From an uncultured Alcaligenaceae bacterium (GTDB taxonomy: Bacteria; Pseudomonadota; Gammaproteobacteria; Burkholderiales; Burkholderiaceae_B): a DNA stretch of 26,353 nt. Shown piece by piece: positions 15,466-23,664 of this stretch (positions are counted from its first letter, which is position 1; each line of letters opens with the position of its first letter). The notes beneath the pieces are model-generated. The model saw nothing but the letters and a program-made list of their open reading frames with translations, searched no databases and had not been told where the DNA came from. The stretch lies in NCBI GenBank assembly GCA_937952975.1, contig CALFXX010000069.1:1-26353 (forward strand), in the 5' to 3' direction. Position numbers and translations under genes: made by a program.

Positions 15466-16655
15466 GCCTCTTTGCCGAGTTAACGAATAGTGTGAACGCG
15501 GTGCGCCCAACCCGCACCACCATGCGCAATTACGATTTGCCGCTGGTTGTGGCGACGAGCCTGTTAGTCGCGATCGGCATTTTGATGGTGTATTCAGCTG
15601 CGATCGCATTGGCGGATGGCCCTCGTTTTACAAATTATGGGCGCTACTACTTCGTGATGCGTCAAACGCTGTATGTATGCGCGGGTCTGTTTGTTGCAGC
15701 CTTTGTGTTGACCGTACCAATTGAGGCTTGGCAGCGCGCGACCGTCTGGATTTTTATCATCACGACACTACTGCTGGTGGCGGTGCTGATTCCTGGAATC
15801 GGTCGGCGTGTCAATGGTGCCATGCGATGGCTGCCCATTGGGCCAGTTACTTTTCAGCCATCTGAGTTAATGAAGATTGCCGCCTTGTTATTTACGGCGG
15901 ACTACACCATACGTAAGCAAGACCAAATGCACAGTACTCTGCGCGGCTTTTTACCGATCGCAGTGGCCTTGGCTGTTGTAGCGGGGCTTTTGCTAAAAGA
16001 ACCTGATTTGGGCGCCGTGATCGTGGTTGTCGCGATTTCAATGGGCATCTTGTTCTTAGGAGGGATCAATGCGCATATTTTTTCAGGCATCGCTCTGCTC
16101 TTAACCTCGGCCTTTGCACTGATTATCTGGTTATCCCCGTTTAGAACGCGGCGCATCTTCGCGTACTTGGATCCTTGGAATCCAGAAAATGTTCTGAAGG
16201 ATTCCTACCAGCTTTCTCATTCGCTGGTGGCGATTGGTCGAGGACAGTGGACCGGCGTTGGGTTGGGCGGGAGTGTTGAAAAGTTGCACTATTTGCCCGA
16301 AGCGCACACCGATTTCATCATGGCAGTGATAGGCGAAGAACTCGGATTCGTCGGCATATTGTTGATGATTTCCTTGTTCGGCGTGTTGGTTCATCGTTGT
16401 ATTGAAATCGGGCGTCAAGCGATTGCTATGGAGCGTCCGTTTGGCGGGCTCGTGGCGCAAGGTGTCGGGATTTGGTTTGGTGTTCAGTCGTTCATCAACA
16501 TTGGCGTGTGCCTGGGGCTGCTGCCGACCAAGGGGTTGACGTTGCCGCTGGTGAGTTACGGTGGCACTGGGATCGTCATGAATTTGTGTGCAATCGCCTT
16601 GGTGTTACGAGTCGATTTTGAAAATCGCAACATGATGCGAGGTGTTCGCTCATGA
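15462..16655 (+). CDS. ftsW: Septal peptidoglycan polymerase FtsW (SEDS family)
   Basis: A multi-pass membrane glycosyltransferase that polymerises lipid II at the septum together with FtsI. It has 397 residues with a polar N-tail of about 24 residues, then about ten membrane helices. SEDS landmarks are visible: VNGAMRWLPIGPVTFQPSEL (117-136), KEPDLG (179-184), SYQLSHSLVAIGRG (248-261), LPEAHTDFI with the presumed catalytic Asp284, GEELGF (291-296) and the C-terminal LPLVSYGGTG. A strong GGGGAGG lies before the ATG at 15462. It overlaps murD and murG by 4 bases each. Confidence 0.97.
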   Translation: MSLFAELTNSVNAVRPTRTTMRNYDLPLVVATSLLVAIGILMVYSAAIALADGPRFTNYGRYYFVMRQTLYVCAGLFVAAFVLTVPIEAWQRATVWIFIITTLLLVAVLIPGIGRRVNGAMRWLPIGPVTFQPSELMKIAALLFTADYTIRKQDQMHSTLRGFLPIAVALAVVAGLLLKEPDLGAVIVVVAISMGILFLGGINAHIFSGIALLLTSAFALIIWLSPFRTRRIFAYLDPWNPENVLKDSYQLSHSLVAIGRGQWTGVGLGGSVEKLHYLPEAHTDFIMAVIGEELGFVGILLMISLFGVLVHRCIEIGRQAIAMERPFGGLVAQGVGIWFGVQSFINIGVCLGLLPTKGLTLPLVSYGGTGIVMNLCAIALVLRVDFENRNMMRGVRS

Positions 16656-17731
16656 GTACACGTTCGCCTGTGGTGTTGATCATGGCTGGTGGCACTGGCG
16701 GACACATCATGCCCGGTCTGGCCGTTGCCGAGGTCTTACGGGCTCGTGGTTGGACGGTTCGCTGGCTGGGCAATCCTGACAAAATGGAAGGCAAACTCGT
16801 GCCAGCAGCCGGGTACACGCTGGCCGCCCTGCGGTTTGCGGGTTTCCGTGGCAAAGGCCTTTTGGCTAAGCTGCAAGCTCCTTTCTTATTGCTGCGCGCG
16901 TTGGTTCAGGCATGGCGACAGTTCTCAGTCATTCGTCCGAATGTGGTACTAGGAATGGGCGGGTATGTCGCGTTTCCCGGTGGAGTTGTGAGCGCCTTGC
17001 GTGCCACGCCGCTGGTGCTACACGAACAAAATGCGATTGCCGGGATGGCGAATCGCTGGTTGGCACGTATCGCGCAGCGCGTCTTGGCGGGCTTTCCAAA
17101 GGCCTTAGAGCAGGCCGAGGTGGTAGGCAATCCGGTGAGACAGGATGTCGCTGCGCTGGCAGAGCCTGAAAGCCGCTACGCGCAACGTTCGGGACCCTTG
17201 CAGGTGTTAGTACTTGGCGGCAGTTTAGGGGCGACAGCCTTGAATGAGCTCTTGCCCCAGGCTCTGGCCAAGATCCCGCTCGAGCAGCGCCCCAATGTCA
17301 CCCACCAAGCTGGCGCATTACATCTGGATACTCTGCTTTCAGCCTACGCGCAGGCTGGCGTGAGCGCGCGTTGCGTCCCTTTTATTGAGAATATTGCAGA
17401 GGCACTTTCTCAGGCTGATTTATTAATTTGTCGAGCAGGTGCGATGACGGTTGCCGAAGTTGCAGCAGCTGGTGTGGCTGCACTGTTCGTCCCTTACCCC
17501 CACGCAGTGGACGATCACCAGTCGGCCAACGCTCGTTTTTTGAGTCACGATATGGCCGCCTGGCTGCTTCAGCAAAAAGAATTAACACCAGACACACTCA
17601 GTCAATGGTTGCTTGCGCGTAGCCGTCAAGAACTCAGTGGCGTGGCACAGCGTGCACGAGCACATGCACGTCCTCGGGCGGCGCAACGTATCGCCGATAT
17701 TTGCGAAGAACTCGCTGGGGTATCTGCATGA
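16652..17731 (+). CDS. murG: Lipid II synthase MurG (GlcNAc transferase)
   Basis: A peripheral membrane GT28 enzyme that moves GlcNAc from UDP-GlcNAc to lipid I on the cytoplasmic face. It has 359 residues. The first Gly-rich loop AGGTGGHIMPGLAVAE lies at 12-27 with His18. The donor side shows MGGYVAFPGG, LHEQNAIAG, LVLGGSLGA, and CRAGAMTVAEVAAAG followed by VPYPHAVDDHQ, which contact UDP-GlcNAc. GAGGTG lies before the start. In Bordetella MurG has been described as a scaffold for other Mur enzymes, including MurE-MurF; nothing in the sequence alone shows that here. Both ends form ATGA overlaps, with ftsW and murC. Confidence 0.97.
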   Translation: MSTRSPVVLIMAGGTGGHIMPGLAVAEVLRARGWTVRWLGNPDKMEGKLVPAAGYTLAALRFAGFRGKGLLAKLQAPFLLLRALVQAWRQFSVIRPNVVLGMGGYVAFPGGVVSALRATPLVLHEQNAIAGMANRWLARIAQRVLAGFPKALEQAEVVGNPVRQDVAALAEPESRYAQRSGPLQVLVLGGSLGATALNELLPQALAKIPLEQRPNVTHQAGALHLDTLLSAYAQAGVSARCVPFIENIAEALSQADLLICRAGAMTVAEVAAAGVAALFVPYPHAVDDHQSANARFLSHDMAAWLLQQKELTPDTLSQWLLARSRQELSGVAQRARAHARPRAAQRIADICEELAGVSA

Positions 17732-19125
17732 AGCACCGCATTGAACACATCCACTTTGTGGGCATTGGTGGCTCGGGGATGAGCGGTATCGCTGAGGTGC
17801 TGTTGAACCTCGGTTACCGCATCTCAGGGTCAGATCTCGCAGATTCGGCAGCAACGCAGCGCCTGGCGAGTTTGGGCGCACGCATTGCGCTTGGGCATCA
17901 GGCCGAGAATATTGCCGGGGCCGATGCGCTGGTAACCTCGACGGCTGTTGCGAACAATAACCCCGAAGTAATCGCCGCACGTCAGGCGCGAATTCCTGTG
18001 GTGCCTCGCGCTGTGATGTTGGCCGAACTGATGCGTCTGAAGCGAGGCATCGCCGTGGCGGGGACGCATGGCAAAACGACTACTACGAGCCTAGTCGCGA
18101 GCGTGTTGGCAGCGGGCGGACTCGATCCAACCTTTGTGATTGGTGGTCGACTGACGGCGGCCGGCGCCAATGCTGGGCTGGGGCAGGGCGACTTTATCGT
18201 CGTCGAGGCGGACGAATCAGACGCGTCGTTTTTGAATTTGCTACCAGTGATGGCGATCATTACAAATATCGACGCCGATCATATGGATACCTACGGACAT
18301 GATTTAGCGAAACTGAAAGGCGCTTTCGTTGAGTTTACGCAACGTCTGCCGTTTTATGGCAGCGCGATCGTCTGCGCCGATGACGCTAACGTTCGTGAAA
18401 TTATTCCCTTCATTTCGCGCCCCGTGACAACCTACGGCTTGTCGCCCGACGCTCAAGTGGTCGCGAGCAATGTCAAGGCGCTGGGCACACGTATGCAATT
18501 TGATGTGCGACGCCAAACGCGCGAGGGCGAGCTCAGTCCAATAGCGATTAGTCTCAATCTTCCGGGCGTCCATAACGTGTTGAACGCCCTGGCCGCCATT
18601 GCAGTGGCGACAGAGCTTGGCGTGAGCGATGAAGCGATTGCCAAAGGGCTCTCTGAGTTCAAGGGCGTTGGACGTCGCTTTACCCAAATTGGCGACTTCA
18701 AGGCCGCTAAGGGCGGCACCTTCAGGGTGGTGGATGATTATGGTCATCATCCAGTCGAGATGGCTGCTACGTTAGCTGCCGCGCGTGGCGCCTGGCCTGA
18801 TCGCAGAGTGGTGCTGGCGTTTCAGCCGCACCGTTACACCAGAACGCGCGATTGCTTTGAAGACTTTGTCAACGTCTTGGGTTCTGCGGATGCCGTCTTG
18901 TTGACTGAGGTGTATTCCGCTGGCGAGCCGCCGTTAGTGGCTGCCGATGGGCGTGCGCTCGCGCGTGGTGTGCGTGTTGCGGGCAAAGTTGAGCCTTTAT
19001 TCGTAGAAGACGTCGCAGCCATGCCCGAAGCGATCTTAAGTTTTGCGCAAGATGGCGACGTTGTGATCGTGATGGGCGCAGGCTCGATCAGCAAAGTGCC
19101 CTATCAACTAGGAGTGCCAGCATGA
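17728..19125 (+). CDS. murC: UDP-MurNAc:L-alanine ligase MurC
   Basis: It adds the first amino acid, L-alanine, to UDP-MurNAc. It has 465 residues. It starts with HFVGIGGSGMSGIAE (9-23), has the P-loop AGTHGKTTTT (111-120), VVEADESDASF, the NIDADHMDTYG segment, GVHNVLNALAA and DDYGHHPVE, and ends with the FQPHRYTRT and MGAGSI motifs. I chose the ATG at 17728, overlapping the murG stop (ATGA). An in-frame start at 17701 lies inside murG. The stop overlaps ddl (ATGA). No key residue seems to be missing. Confidence 0.97.
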   Translation: MKHRIEHIHFVGIGGSGMSGIAEVLLNLGYRISGSDLADSAATQRLASLGARIALGHQAENIAGADALVTSTAVANNNPEVIAARQARIPVVPRAVMLAELMRLKRGIAVAGTHGKTTTTSLVASVLAAGGLDPTFVIGGRLTAAGANAGLGQGDFIVVEADESDASFLNLLPVMAIITNIDADHMDTYGHDLAKLKGAFVEFTQRLPFYGSAIVCADDANVREIIPFISRPVTTYGLSPDAQVVASNVKALGTRMQFDVRRQTREGELSPIAISLNLPGVHNVLNALAAIAVATELGVSDEAIAKGLSEFKGVGRRFTQIGDFKAAKGGTFRVVDDYGHHPVEMAATLAAARGAWPDRRVVLAFQPHRYTRTRDCFEDFVNVLGSADAVLLTEVYSAGEPPLVAADGRALARGVRVAGKVEPLFVEDVAAMPEAILSFAQDGDVVIVMGAGSISKVPYQLGVPA

Positions 19126-20084
19126 CACAGGCTTTCGGTAAAGTCGGCGTGTTGTACGGTGGGCGCTCGGCAGAGCGTGAAGTGTCGCTGATGTCTGGAG
19201 CGGGCGTACATGCAGCCCTGTGTGGACAGGGCGTGAATGCGCATTTGTTTGATACGGGCCAAAGTAGTTTGGCCGAGCTTGCTGCGCAGCAATTCGATCG
19301 TGTATTCATCGCTTTGCACGGGCGTTACGGCGAAGACGGCGCCTTACAGGGCGCACTTGAGTTATTGGGAATCCCCTACACCGGCAGCGGACCGATGGCA
19401 TCGAGCCTTGCCATGGATAAGGTGATGACAAAGCGAGTGTGGTTAGAGGCTGGGTTGCCAACGCCGGGATACCGAGCGCTAACGGATGCCAGTGAGGTGG
19501 CTGCGGCCGTGGCTGCCTTGGGCTTACCGTTGATGATGAAAGCCCCTCATGAGGGCTCGACGCTGGGCATTGTCAAAGCGACTGCAGCCTCTGAGCTTAC
19601 TGAGGCCTACCAGACGGCTGCCCAGTTCGACGAGGTGGTATTGGCCGAGCAGTTCGTGGCCGGGCGCGAATTGACCGTTGCGATCTTGGGGCGAGGTAAA
19701 GGCGCACGTGCGTTGCCGATAATCGAAATCGTAGCCCCACAGGGCAACTACGATTATCAGCATAAATATTTTTCAGACGACACACAGTACCTTTGCCCTG
19801 CGCCGCTAGACCAAGCCTTGGCGACTGAAATCGCAGAGATTGCTGTGCAGGCCTATCGTGCCGTGGGTTGCGAAGGCTGGGGGCGTGCTGATTTGATGCT
19901 AGATCAAAATAATCGACCCTGGCTGCTTGAGATAAATACTTCGCCAGGTATGACTGGACATTCTTTAGTGCCGATGGCGGCCAAAGCGATCGGTATGAGT
20001 TACCCTGAGTTGTGTATGCAAATTCTGTCAGGCGCCCGCTGCAAGATTGGGCACCTGGGTGACGACCAGAAAGAGCGAGGCTGA
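19122..20084 (+). CDS. ddl: D-alanine:D-alanine ligase
   Basis: An ATP-grasp enzyme that makes the D-Ala-D-Ala dipeptide used by the MurF half of MurEF. It has 320 residues. Visible motifs are VLYGGRSAEREVSLMSG (10-26), ALHGRYGEDG, the ATP-grasp Lys regions around MDKVMTKR and MKAPHEGSTLG, the omega-loop YDYQHKYFSDDTQY, and EINTSPGMTGHSL. The Tyr in the loop fits D-Ala-D-Ala rather than D-Ala-D-lactate synthesis. AGGAG lies before the start. By position it corresponds to ddlB of E. coli. ftsQ starts two bases after the stop. Confidence 0.96.
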   Translation: MTQAFGKVGVLYGGRSAEREVSLMSGAGVHAALCGQGVNAHLFDTGQSSLAELAAQQFDRVFIALHGRYGEDGALQGALELLGIPYTGSGPMASSLAMDKVMTKRVWLEAGLPTPGYRALTDASEVAAAVAALGLPLMMKAPHEGSTLGIVKATAASELTEAYQTAAQFDEVVLAEQFVAGRELTVAILGRGKGARALPIIEIVAPQGNYDYQHKYFSDDTQYLCPAPLDQALATEIAEIAVQAYRAVGCEGWGRADLMLDQNNRPWLLEINTSPGMTGHSLVPMAAKAIGMSYPELCMQILSGARCKIGHLGDDQKERG

Positions 20085-20086
20085 TT

Positions 20087-20893
20087 GTGTGGAATGAAGC
20101 TCGTACGATCAACAGACTTGCCAACACCCTCGCGGTGATGGCGGTGTTGGCCGTGCTTGCCGGGTGCCTGCACTGGGTGATGCAGCGCCCCATGTTTAGT
20201 TTGCAGGCGATCGAACTCGAGCCGACGCGCAACACCAACCTGCGCTATGTCACGCCCGAAAACGTTCAAGCTTCGATTGCAACCAAGTTAACAGGCAATT
20301 TTTTTACAATCCGCTTATCCGAGGCGCAGGCTGTATTCGAGGCAGTACCCTGGGTGAGAACCGCTTCTGTTCGGCGAATTTGGCCCAACACGTTGCGCGT
20401 AACCGTCGAAGAGCATCAGCCCCTTGCACTCTGGAACGAAAATCAGATGATTAACACCTGGGCGCAGGTGTTTACCGCCAATCAGGGCGAACTCGACGAC
20501 GATGTGAGCTTGCCTCAGTTTGAGGGACCCGAGGGCAAAGAAGGCTTGGTTGTGTCTCGCTATGCCGAGCTTGAGCGCTGGTTCGCGCCGCTTGGGTTAA
20601 CGGTAAAAGAGTTGTCTCTGAATAACCGCCTGGCCTGGCAGGTCAAACTCTCAAGTGGGATGACTCTGGCCCTGGCGCGAGATCCTGGCGCAGAGGCCGC
20701 TGATTCGCAAGGTGGAATCCCTGGCGCTTTGCCCTTTTCGGAAGGGATCGAGCGTTTTGTGCAAGCGATGCCTCAAATCAATCAACGAACGGGTGGGCGT
20801 GCCTTGACGCATGCCGACCTACGCTATCCCAACGGCTTTGCGATCACGCTCGCCGCTCTCCCCGAACCTACTCAACCGAAAAAGAAACGATAA
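20087..20893 (+). CDS. ftsQ: Cell division protein FtsQ
   Basis: A bitopic inner-membrane protein of the FtsQLB complex, with 268 residues. A short N-terminus with Arg6 and Arg10 leads to one hydrophobic segment (about 11-32). It is followed by a POTRA domain (about 36-105: FSLQAIELEP, VPWVRTASVRRIWPNTLRVTVEEHQPLALW) and the FtsQ beta domain (about 106-230). The N-terminal segment ends in LAGC at 24-27, which matches a lipobox pattern but is probably part of the membrane helix. The GTG start at 20087 is supported by a GAGCGAGG stretch about 8 bases upstream and by the ddl stop just before. ftsA follows after 4 bases. Confidence 0.93.
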   Translation: MWNEARTINRLANTLAVMAVLAVLAGCLHWVMQRPMFSLQAIELEPTRNTNLRYVTPENVQASIATKLTGNFFTIRLSEAQAVFEAVPWVRTASVRRIWPNTLRVTVEEHQPLALWNENQMINTWAQVFTANQGELDDDVSLPQFEGPEGKEGLVVSRYAELERWFAPLGLTVKELSLNNRLAWQVKLSSGMTLALARDPGAEAADSQGGIPGALPFSEGIERFVQAMPQINQRTGGRALTHADLRYPNGFAITLAALPEPTQPKKKR

Positions 20894-20897
20894 CGCT

Positions 20898-22124
20898 ATG
20901 ACCCGTGACATCAAGGATCTGATCGTCGCTCTCGATATTGGCACCAGCAAAGTTGTTGCTGTGGTGGCCGAGATTCTGCCCGAGGGCCGTTTTGAAGTGC
21001 TTGGCTTAGGCCAACATGAATCAAGCGGCATGCGAAAAGGTGTTGTCGTGAACATCGAAGCCACGGTGACTGCAATCCAACGCGCCCTAGAAGAAGCCGA
21101 ACTGATGGCGGATTGCAAAATTCGCGATGTGTATACCGGGATTGCCGGTAGCCATATTCGAAGCTTTAACTCGAGTGGGATGGTCGCGGTCAAAGATAAA
21201 GAGGTGACGGCCACCGACGTCGCTCGCGTCATTGAGACAGCAAAAGCGGTGAACATCCCGACCGATCAGCAGGTTCTGCATATTTTGACCCAAGAATTTA
21301 TTGTTGACGGACAAGAGGATATTCGCGAGCCGATCGGTATGAGTGGTTTGCGCCTTGAGGTCAAGGTGCATATTGTGACGGGCTCTGTCAGCGCGGCACA
21401 AAATATTGTCAAGTGTGTCCGCCGCTGCGGACTTGAGGTGCAAGATTTAATTTTGCAGCCTTTAGCTTCAAGCCAAACGTGTTTGACCGCAGACGAAAAA
21501 GACCTTGGCGTCGTGCTAGTCGACATCGGCGGGGGGACAACTGACGTGGCGATCTATACCGGAGGCGCGATTCGCCATACCGCAGTGCTGCCCATCGCCG
21601 GCGATCAAATTACTAACGATATTGCGCAAGGGTTGCGTACGCCTACGCCTGATGCCGAAGAAATCAAATTGCGTTATGGCGTTGCAAAAGAAGTGCTTGC
21701 AAACCCTGACGATACAGTTGAGGTGCCTGGCTTGGGCGATCGTGCTCCGCGTTTGGTCAAGCGCCAAACCCTTGGTGCGATTATCGAACCAAGGGTTGCA
21801 GAGTTGTTCGATTTGGTTCAAGGTGTGGTTCGGGATTCAGGTTATGAAGATTTGTTATCGTCGGGCGTGGTGTTGACGGGTGGCACGGCCTTACTACCTG
21901 GTATTGTCGAGCTCGCTGAAGATATCTTTTTAAAGCCTGTGCGCGTTGCGGTGCCCGAATATCAGGGTAGTTTGGCGGATGTCATGCGCAACCCGCGTTT
22001 TTCGACGGTGATGGGTCTGCTGAGCGAGGCGCGTATGCAACGTTTGCGTGGCCGTAAAGCGACGCAGCAGTCTGGCAGTTTTAAGGCGGTACTGATTAGA
22101 ATGAAAGAGTGGTTTATGCATTGA
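20898..22124 (+). CDS. ftsA: Cell division protein FtsA
   Basis: An actin-like ATPase that anchors FtsZ to the membrane. It has 408 residues (E. coli 420). The phosphate-1 motif IVALDIGTSKV lies at 9-19, the phosphate-2 motif VVLVDIGGGTTDVAIY in the middle, and the adenosine motif VVLTGGTALLPG near the C-terminal third. The last 15 residues (FKAVLIRMKEWFMH) form the amphipathic membrane-targeting helix. I chose the ATG at 20898, 4 bases after the ftsQ stop, because it gives the family N-terminus; a start at 20811 would lie inside ftsQ. Confidence 0.97.
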   Translation: MTRDIKDLIVALDIGTSKVVAVVAEILPEGRFEVLGLGQHESSGMRKGVVVNIEATVTAIQRALEEAELMADCKIRDVYTGIAGSHIRSFNSSGMVAVKDKEVTATDVARVIETAKAVNIPTDQQVLHILTQEFIVDGQEDIREPIGMSGLRLEVKVHIVTGSVSAAQNIVKCVRRCGLEVQDLILQPLASSQTCLTADEKDLGVVLVDIGGGTTDVAIYTGGAIRHTAVLPIAGDQITNDIAQGLRTPTPDAEEIKLRYGVAKEVLANPDDTVEVPGLGDRAPRLVKRQTLGAIIEPRVAELFDLVQGVVRDSGYEDLLSSGVVLTGGTALLPGIVELAEDIFLKPVRVAVPEYQGSLADVMRNPRFSTVMGLLSEARMQRLRGRKATQQSGSFKAVLIRMKEWFMH

Positions 22125-22125
22125 A

Positions 22126-22145
22126 TTGGCGTCATCTGACGCCAA
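22126..22145 (+). repeat. Hairpin right after ftsA
   Basis: TTGGCGTC (22126-22133) and GACGCCAA (22138-22145) form a perfect 8-bp stem with a 4-base loop, starting 2 bases after the ftsA stop. No T run follows directly. It could be a 3' stabiliser, a weak terminator or a processing site between ftsA and ftsZ. Confidence 0.6.
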
Positions 22146-22152
22146 ACAGATG

Positions 22153-22175
22153 GGCAGCTACCTTTTTGTGCTGCC
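22153..22175 (+). repeat. Second hairpin in the ftsA-ftsZ gap
   Basis: GGCAGC (22153-22158) pairs with GCTGCC (22170-22175) over an 11-base loop that includes TTTTT. Because the T run is inside the loop, this is not an ordinary terminator. Confidence 0.45.
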
Positions 22176-22190
22176 GGTCTGCTAGAGAGG

Positions 22191-22269
22191 CGTTTCAAAC
22201 TCGGTGCGGATACGATCGGCATCGCGTTTGAAACGATTTCTAAAACATGTAGTTGGGGACTTTTAGAAA
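22191..22269 (+). promoter_or_regulatory. Inverted repeats upstream of ftsZ
   Basis: CGTTTCAAAC at 22191-22200 and GTTTGAAACG at 22226-22235 are exact inverse complements, and each is itself nearly palindromic. TTTCTAAAA at 22237-22245 and TTTTAGAAA at 22261-22269 are a second perfect inverted pair. These could be RNA stems or operator half-sites. A weak promoter-like pair (TTGGGG at 22253, TGTAGT at 22275) is present but poor. No ORF is supported in the 177-base gap. Confidence 0.4.
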
Positions 22270-22301
22270 CGTTTTGTAGTTACGACTTGAGGGAGTCAAT
22301 C

Positions 22302-23459
22302 ATGATGTTTGAAATGCTAGATAACGCAAAAAAATCCACTGTTATTAAGGTGGTGGGTGTGGGCGGCGCGGGCGGCAATGCCGTCTCGCATATGATCCGT
22401 TCGGGCGTGCAAGGGGTCGATTTCATTTGCTGCAATACCGATGCGCAAGCATTGGCTGCAACCAATGCACCCGTGCAGATTCGCTTGGGTAATTCGGGGC
22501 TCGGTGCAGGCGCCAAGCCTGATCAAGGCCGTGCGGCCGCTGAATCGGCACGCGAAGAAATTCGCTCGGCGTTGGCGGGTGCGCATATGGTGTTTATTAC
22601 CGCAGGTATGGGTGGCGGAACAGGCACAGGCGCAGGTCCGATTGTTGCCGAAGTTGCAAAAGATCTTGGTATCTTGACCGTTGGTGTGGTCACCAAGCCT
22701 TTTTCGTTCGAGGGTAATCGGCGCATGAAAATGTCTGAAGAAGGCATTGATGAACTTTCAAAACATGTGCACTCGCTGATTGTCGTGCTCAATGAAAACC
22801 TGTACGAATTAATGGACGAAGATGCGACGCAGGCCGACTGCTTCAAAGCAGCTGATGATGTCTTGCACAACGCATGTGCGGGTATCGCTGAGATCATCAA
22901 CGTCGAAGGTAACGTAAACGTCGACTTCCAAGACGTTAAAACCATTATGGGCGAGCAAGGTCAAGCCATGATGGGTACAGCGATTGCTAGCGGACCTGAT
23001 CGCGCCAAGATCGCAGCTGAGCAAGCGGTTGCTTGCCCGCTACTTGAAGGCGTGGATTTGAACGGTGTGCGTGGCGTGCTGGTGAATATCACCGCAAGCA
23101 GCTCGCTGAAGATGAAAGAGACGCGCACGGTGATGGATCATATCCAGAGCTTTGCATCGGCCGATGCGACCGTTATTTTCGGTACAGCTTATGACGAATC
23201 AATGGGCGACAATCTGCGTGTCACGGTCGTTGCAACCGGTCTGGGTCGAGCTAAGCCAAAGTTAGTTCAGGTGCCAGAGGCTGCAGTTGGCTTGCGTAAC
23301 GGAACAGATGGCCTCACCATGGCCAACGGCGCCGAAATCAGTGCTCCGACCGTGATTCGCGGCCGTGGCGCGCATGCTCAGGCTCAGGTTCGTGCTCTTG
23401 AAACTTCTGGTATGGAGCACTACGACATACCGGCATTTTTGCGTCGACAGGCTGATTAA
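22302..23459 (+). CDS. ftsZ: Cell division protein FtsZ
   Basis: A tubulin-like GTPase that forms the division ring, with 385 residues. The nucleotide-binding motif VVGVGGAGGNAV lies at 17-28, the tubulin signature GGGTGTGAGP at 104-113 and the T7 catalytic loop NVDFQDVK at 206-213. After the globular core (to about 320) comes a short variable linker, then the conserved C-terminal peptide DIPAFLRRQ that binds FtsA and other partners. GGAG lies 6 bases before the ATG at 22302. The adjacent ATG at 22305 and an in-frame TTG at 22287 are alternatives. Own control from the 177-base gap is possible. Confidence 0.97.
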   Translation: MMFEMLDNAKKSTVIKVVGVGGAGGNAVSHMIRSGVQGVDFICCNTDAQALAATNAPVQIRLGNSGLGAGAKPDQGRAAAESAREEIRSALAGAHMVFITAGMGGGTGTGAGPIVAEVAKDLGILTVGVVTKPFSFEGNRRMKMSEEGIDELSKHVHSLIVVLNENLYELMDEDATQADCFKAADDVLHNACAGIAEIINVEGNVNVDFQDVKTIMGEQGQAMMGTAIASGPDRAKIAAEQAVACPLLEGVDLNGVRGVLVNITASSSLKMKETRTVMDHIQSFASADATVIFGTAYDESMGDNLRVTVVATGLGRAKPKLVQVPEAAVGLRNGTDGLTMANGAEISAPTVIRGRGAHAQAQVRALETSGMEHYDIPAFLRRQAD

Positions 23460-23534
23460 GTCAGGATTGAAGCGTGCTAAAGGCAGTTGTTAAAAAGTTT
23501 TATTTAGCTCGCTTAGATCGCTCCCTCTGCCAGT

Positions 23535-23585
23535 CGCCCTCATGGGGCGGTTGGGCACACACCCGGGTTCCCCGACTCGGGTGTG
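23535..23585 (+). repeat. Two hairpins between ftsZ and lpxC
   Basis: CGCCC (23535-23539) pairs with GGGCG (23545-23549). CACACCCG (23558-23565) pairs with CGGGTGTG (23578-23585) over a 12-base loop. They lie 75-126 bases past the ftsZ stop. No T run follows, so a Rho-independent terminator is not proven. They may mark the end of the dcw transcript. Confidence 0.45.
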
Positions 23586-23626
23586 CTGTCGCCTGTCATT
23601 TGCAGCGCAGCAATGACTAAAAGCGT

Positions 23627-23647
23627 TACAATTGACCAAGTTATATT
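23627..23647 (+). promoter_or_regulatory. Candidate -10 elements for lpxC
   Basis: TACAAT (23627-23632) and TATATT (23642-23647) each match 5 of 6 consensus bases. Neither has a convincing -35 at the right distance. Together with the hairpins upstream they suggest lpxC has its own promoter, but this is weak. Confidence 0.3.
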
Positions 23648-23664
23648 AAGAGTTTTTGGGCCCT

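Noticed and set aside
19597..20238. 213-residue minus-strand ORF across ddl and ftsQ
   Set aside because: Antisense shadow of two real genes; no start signal or family resemblance.
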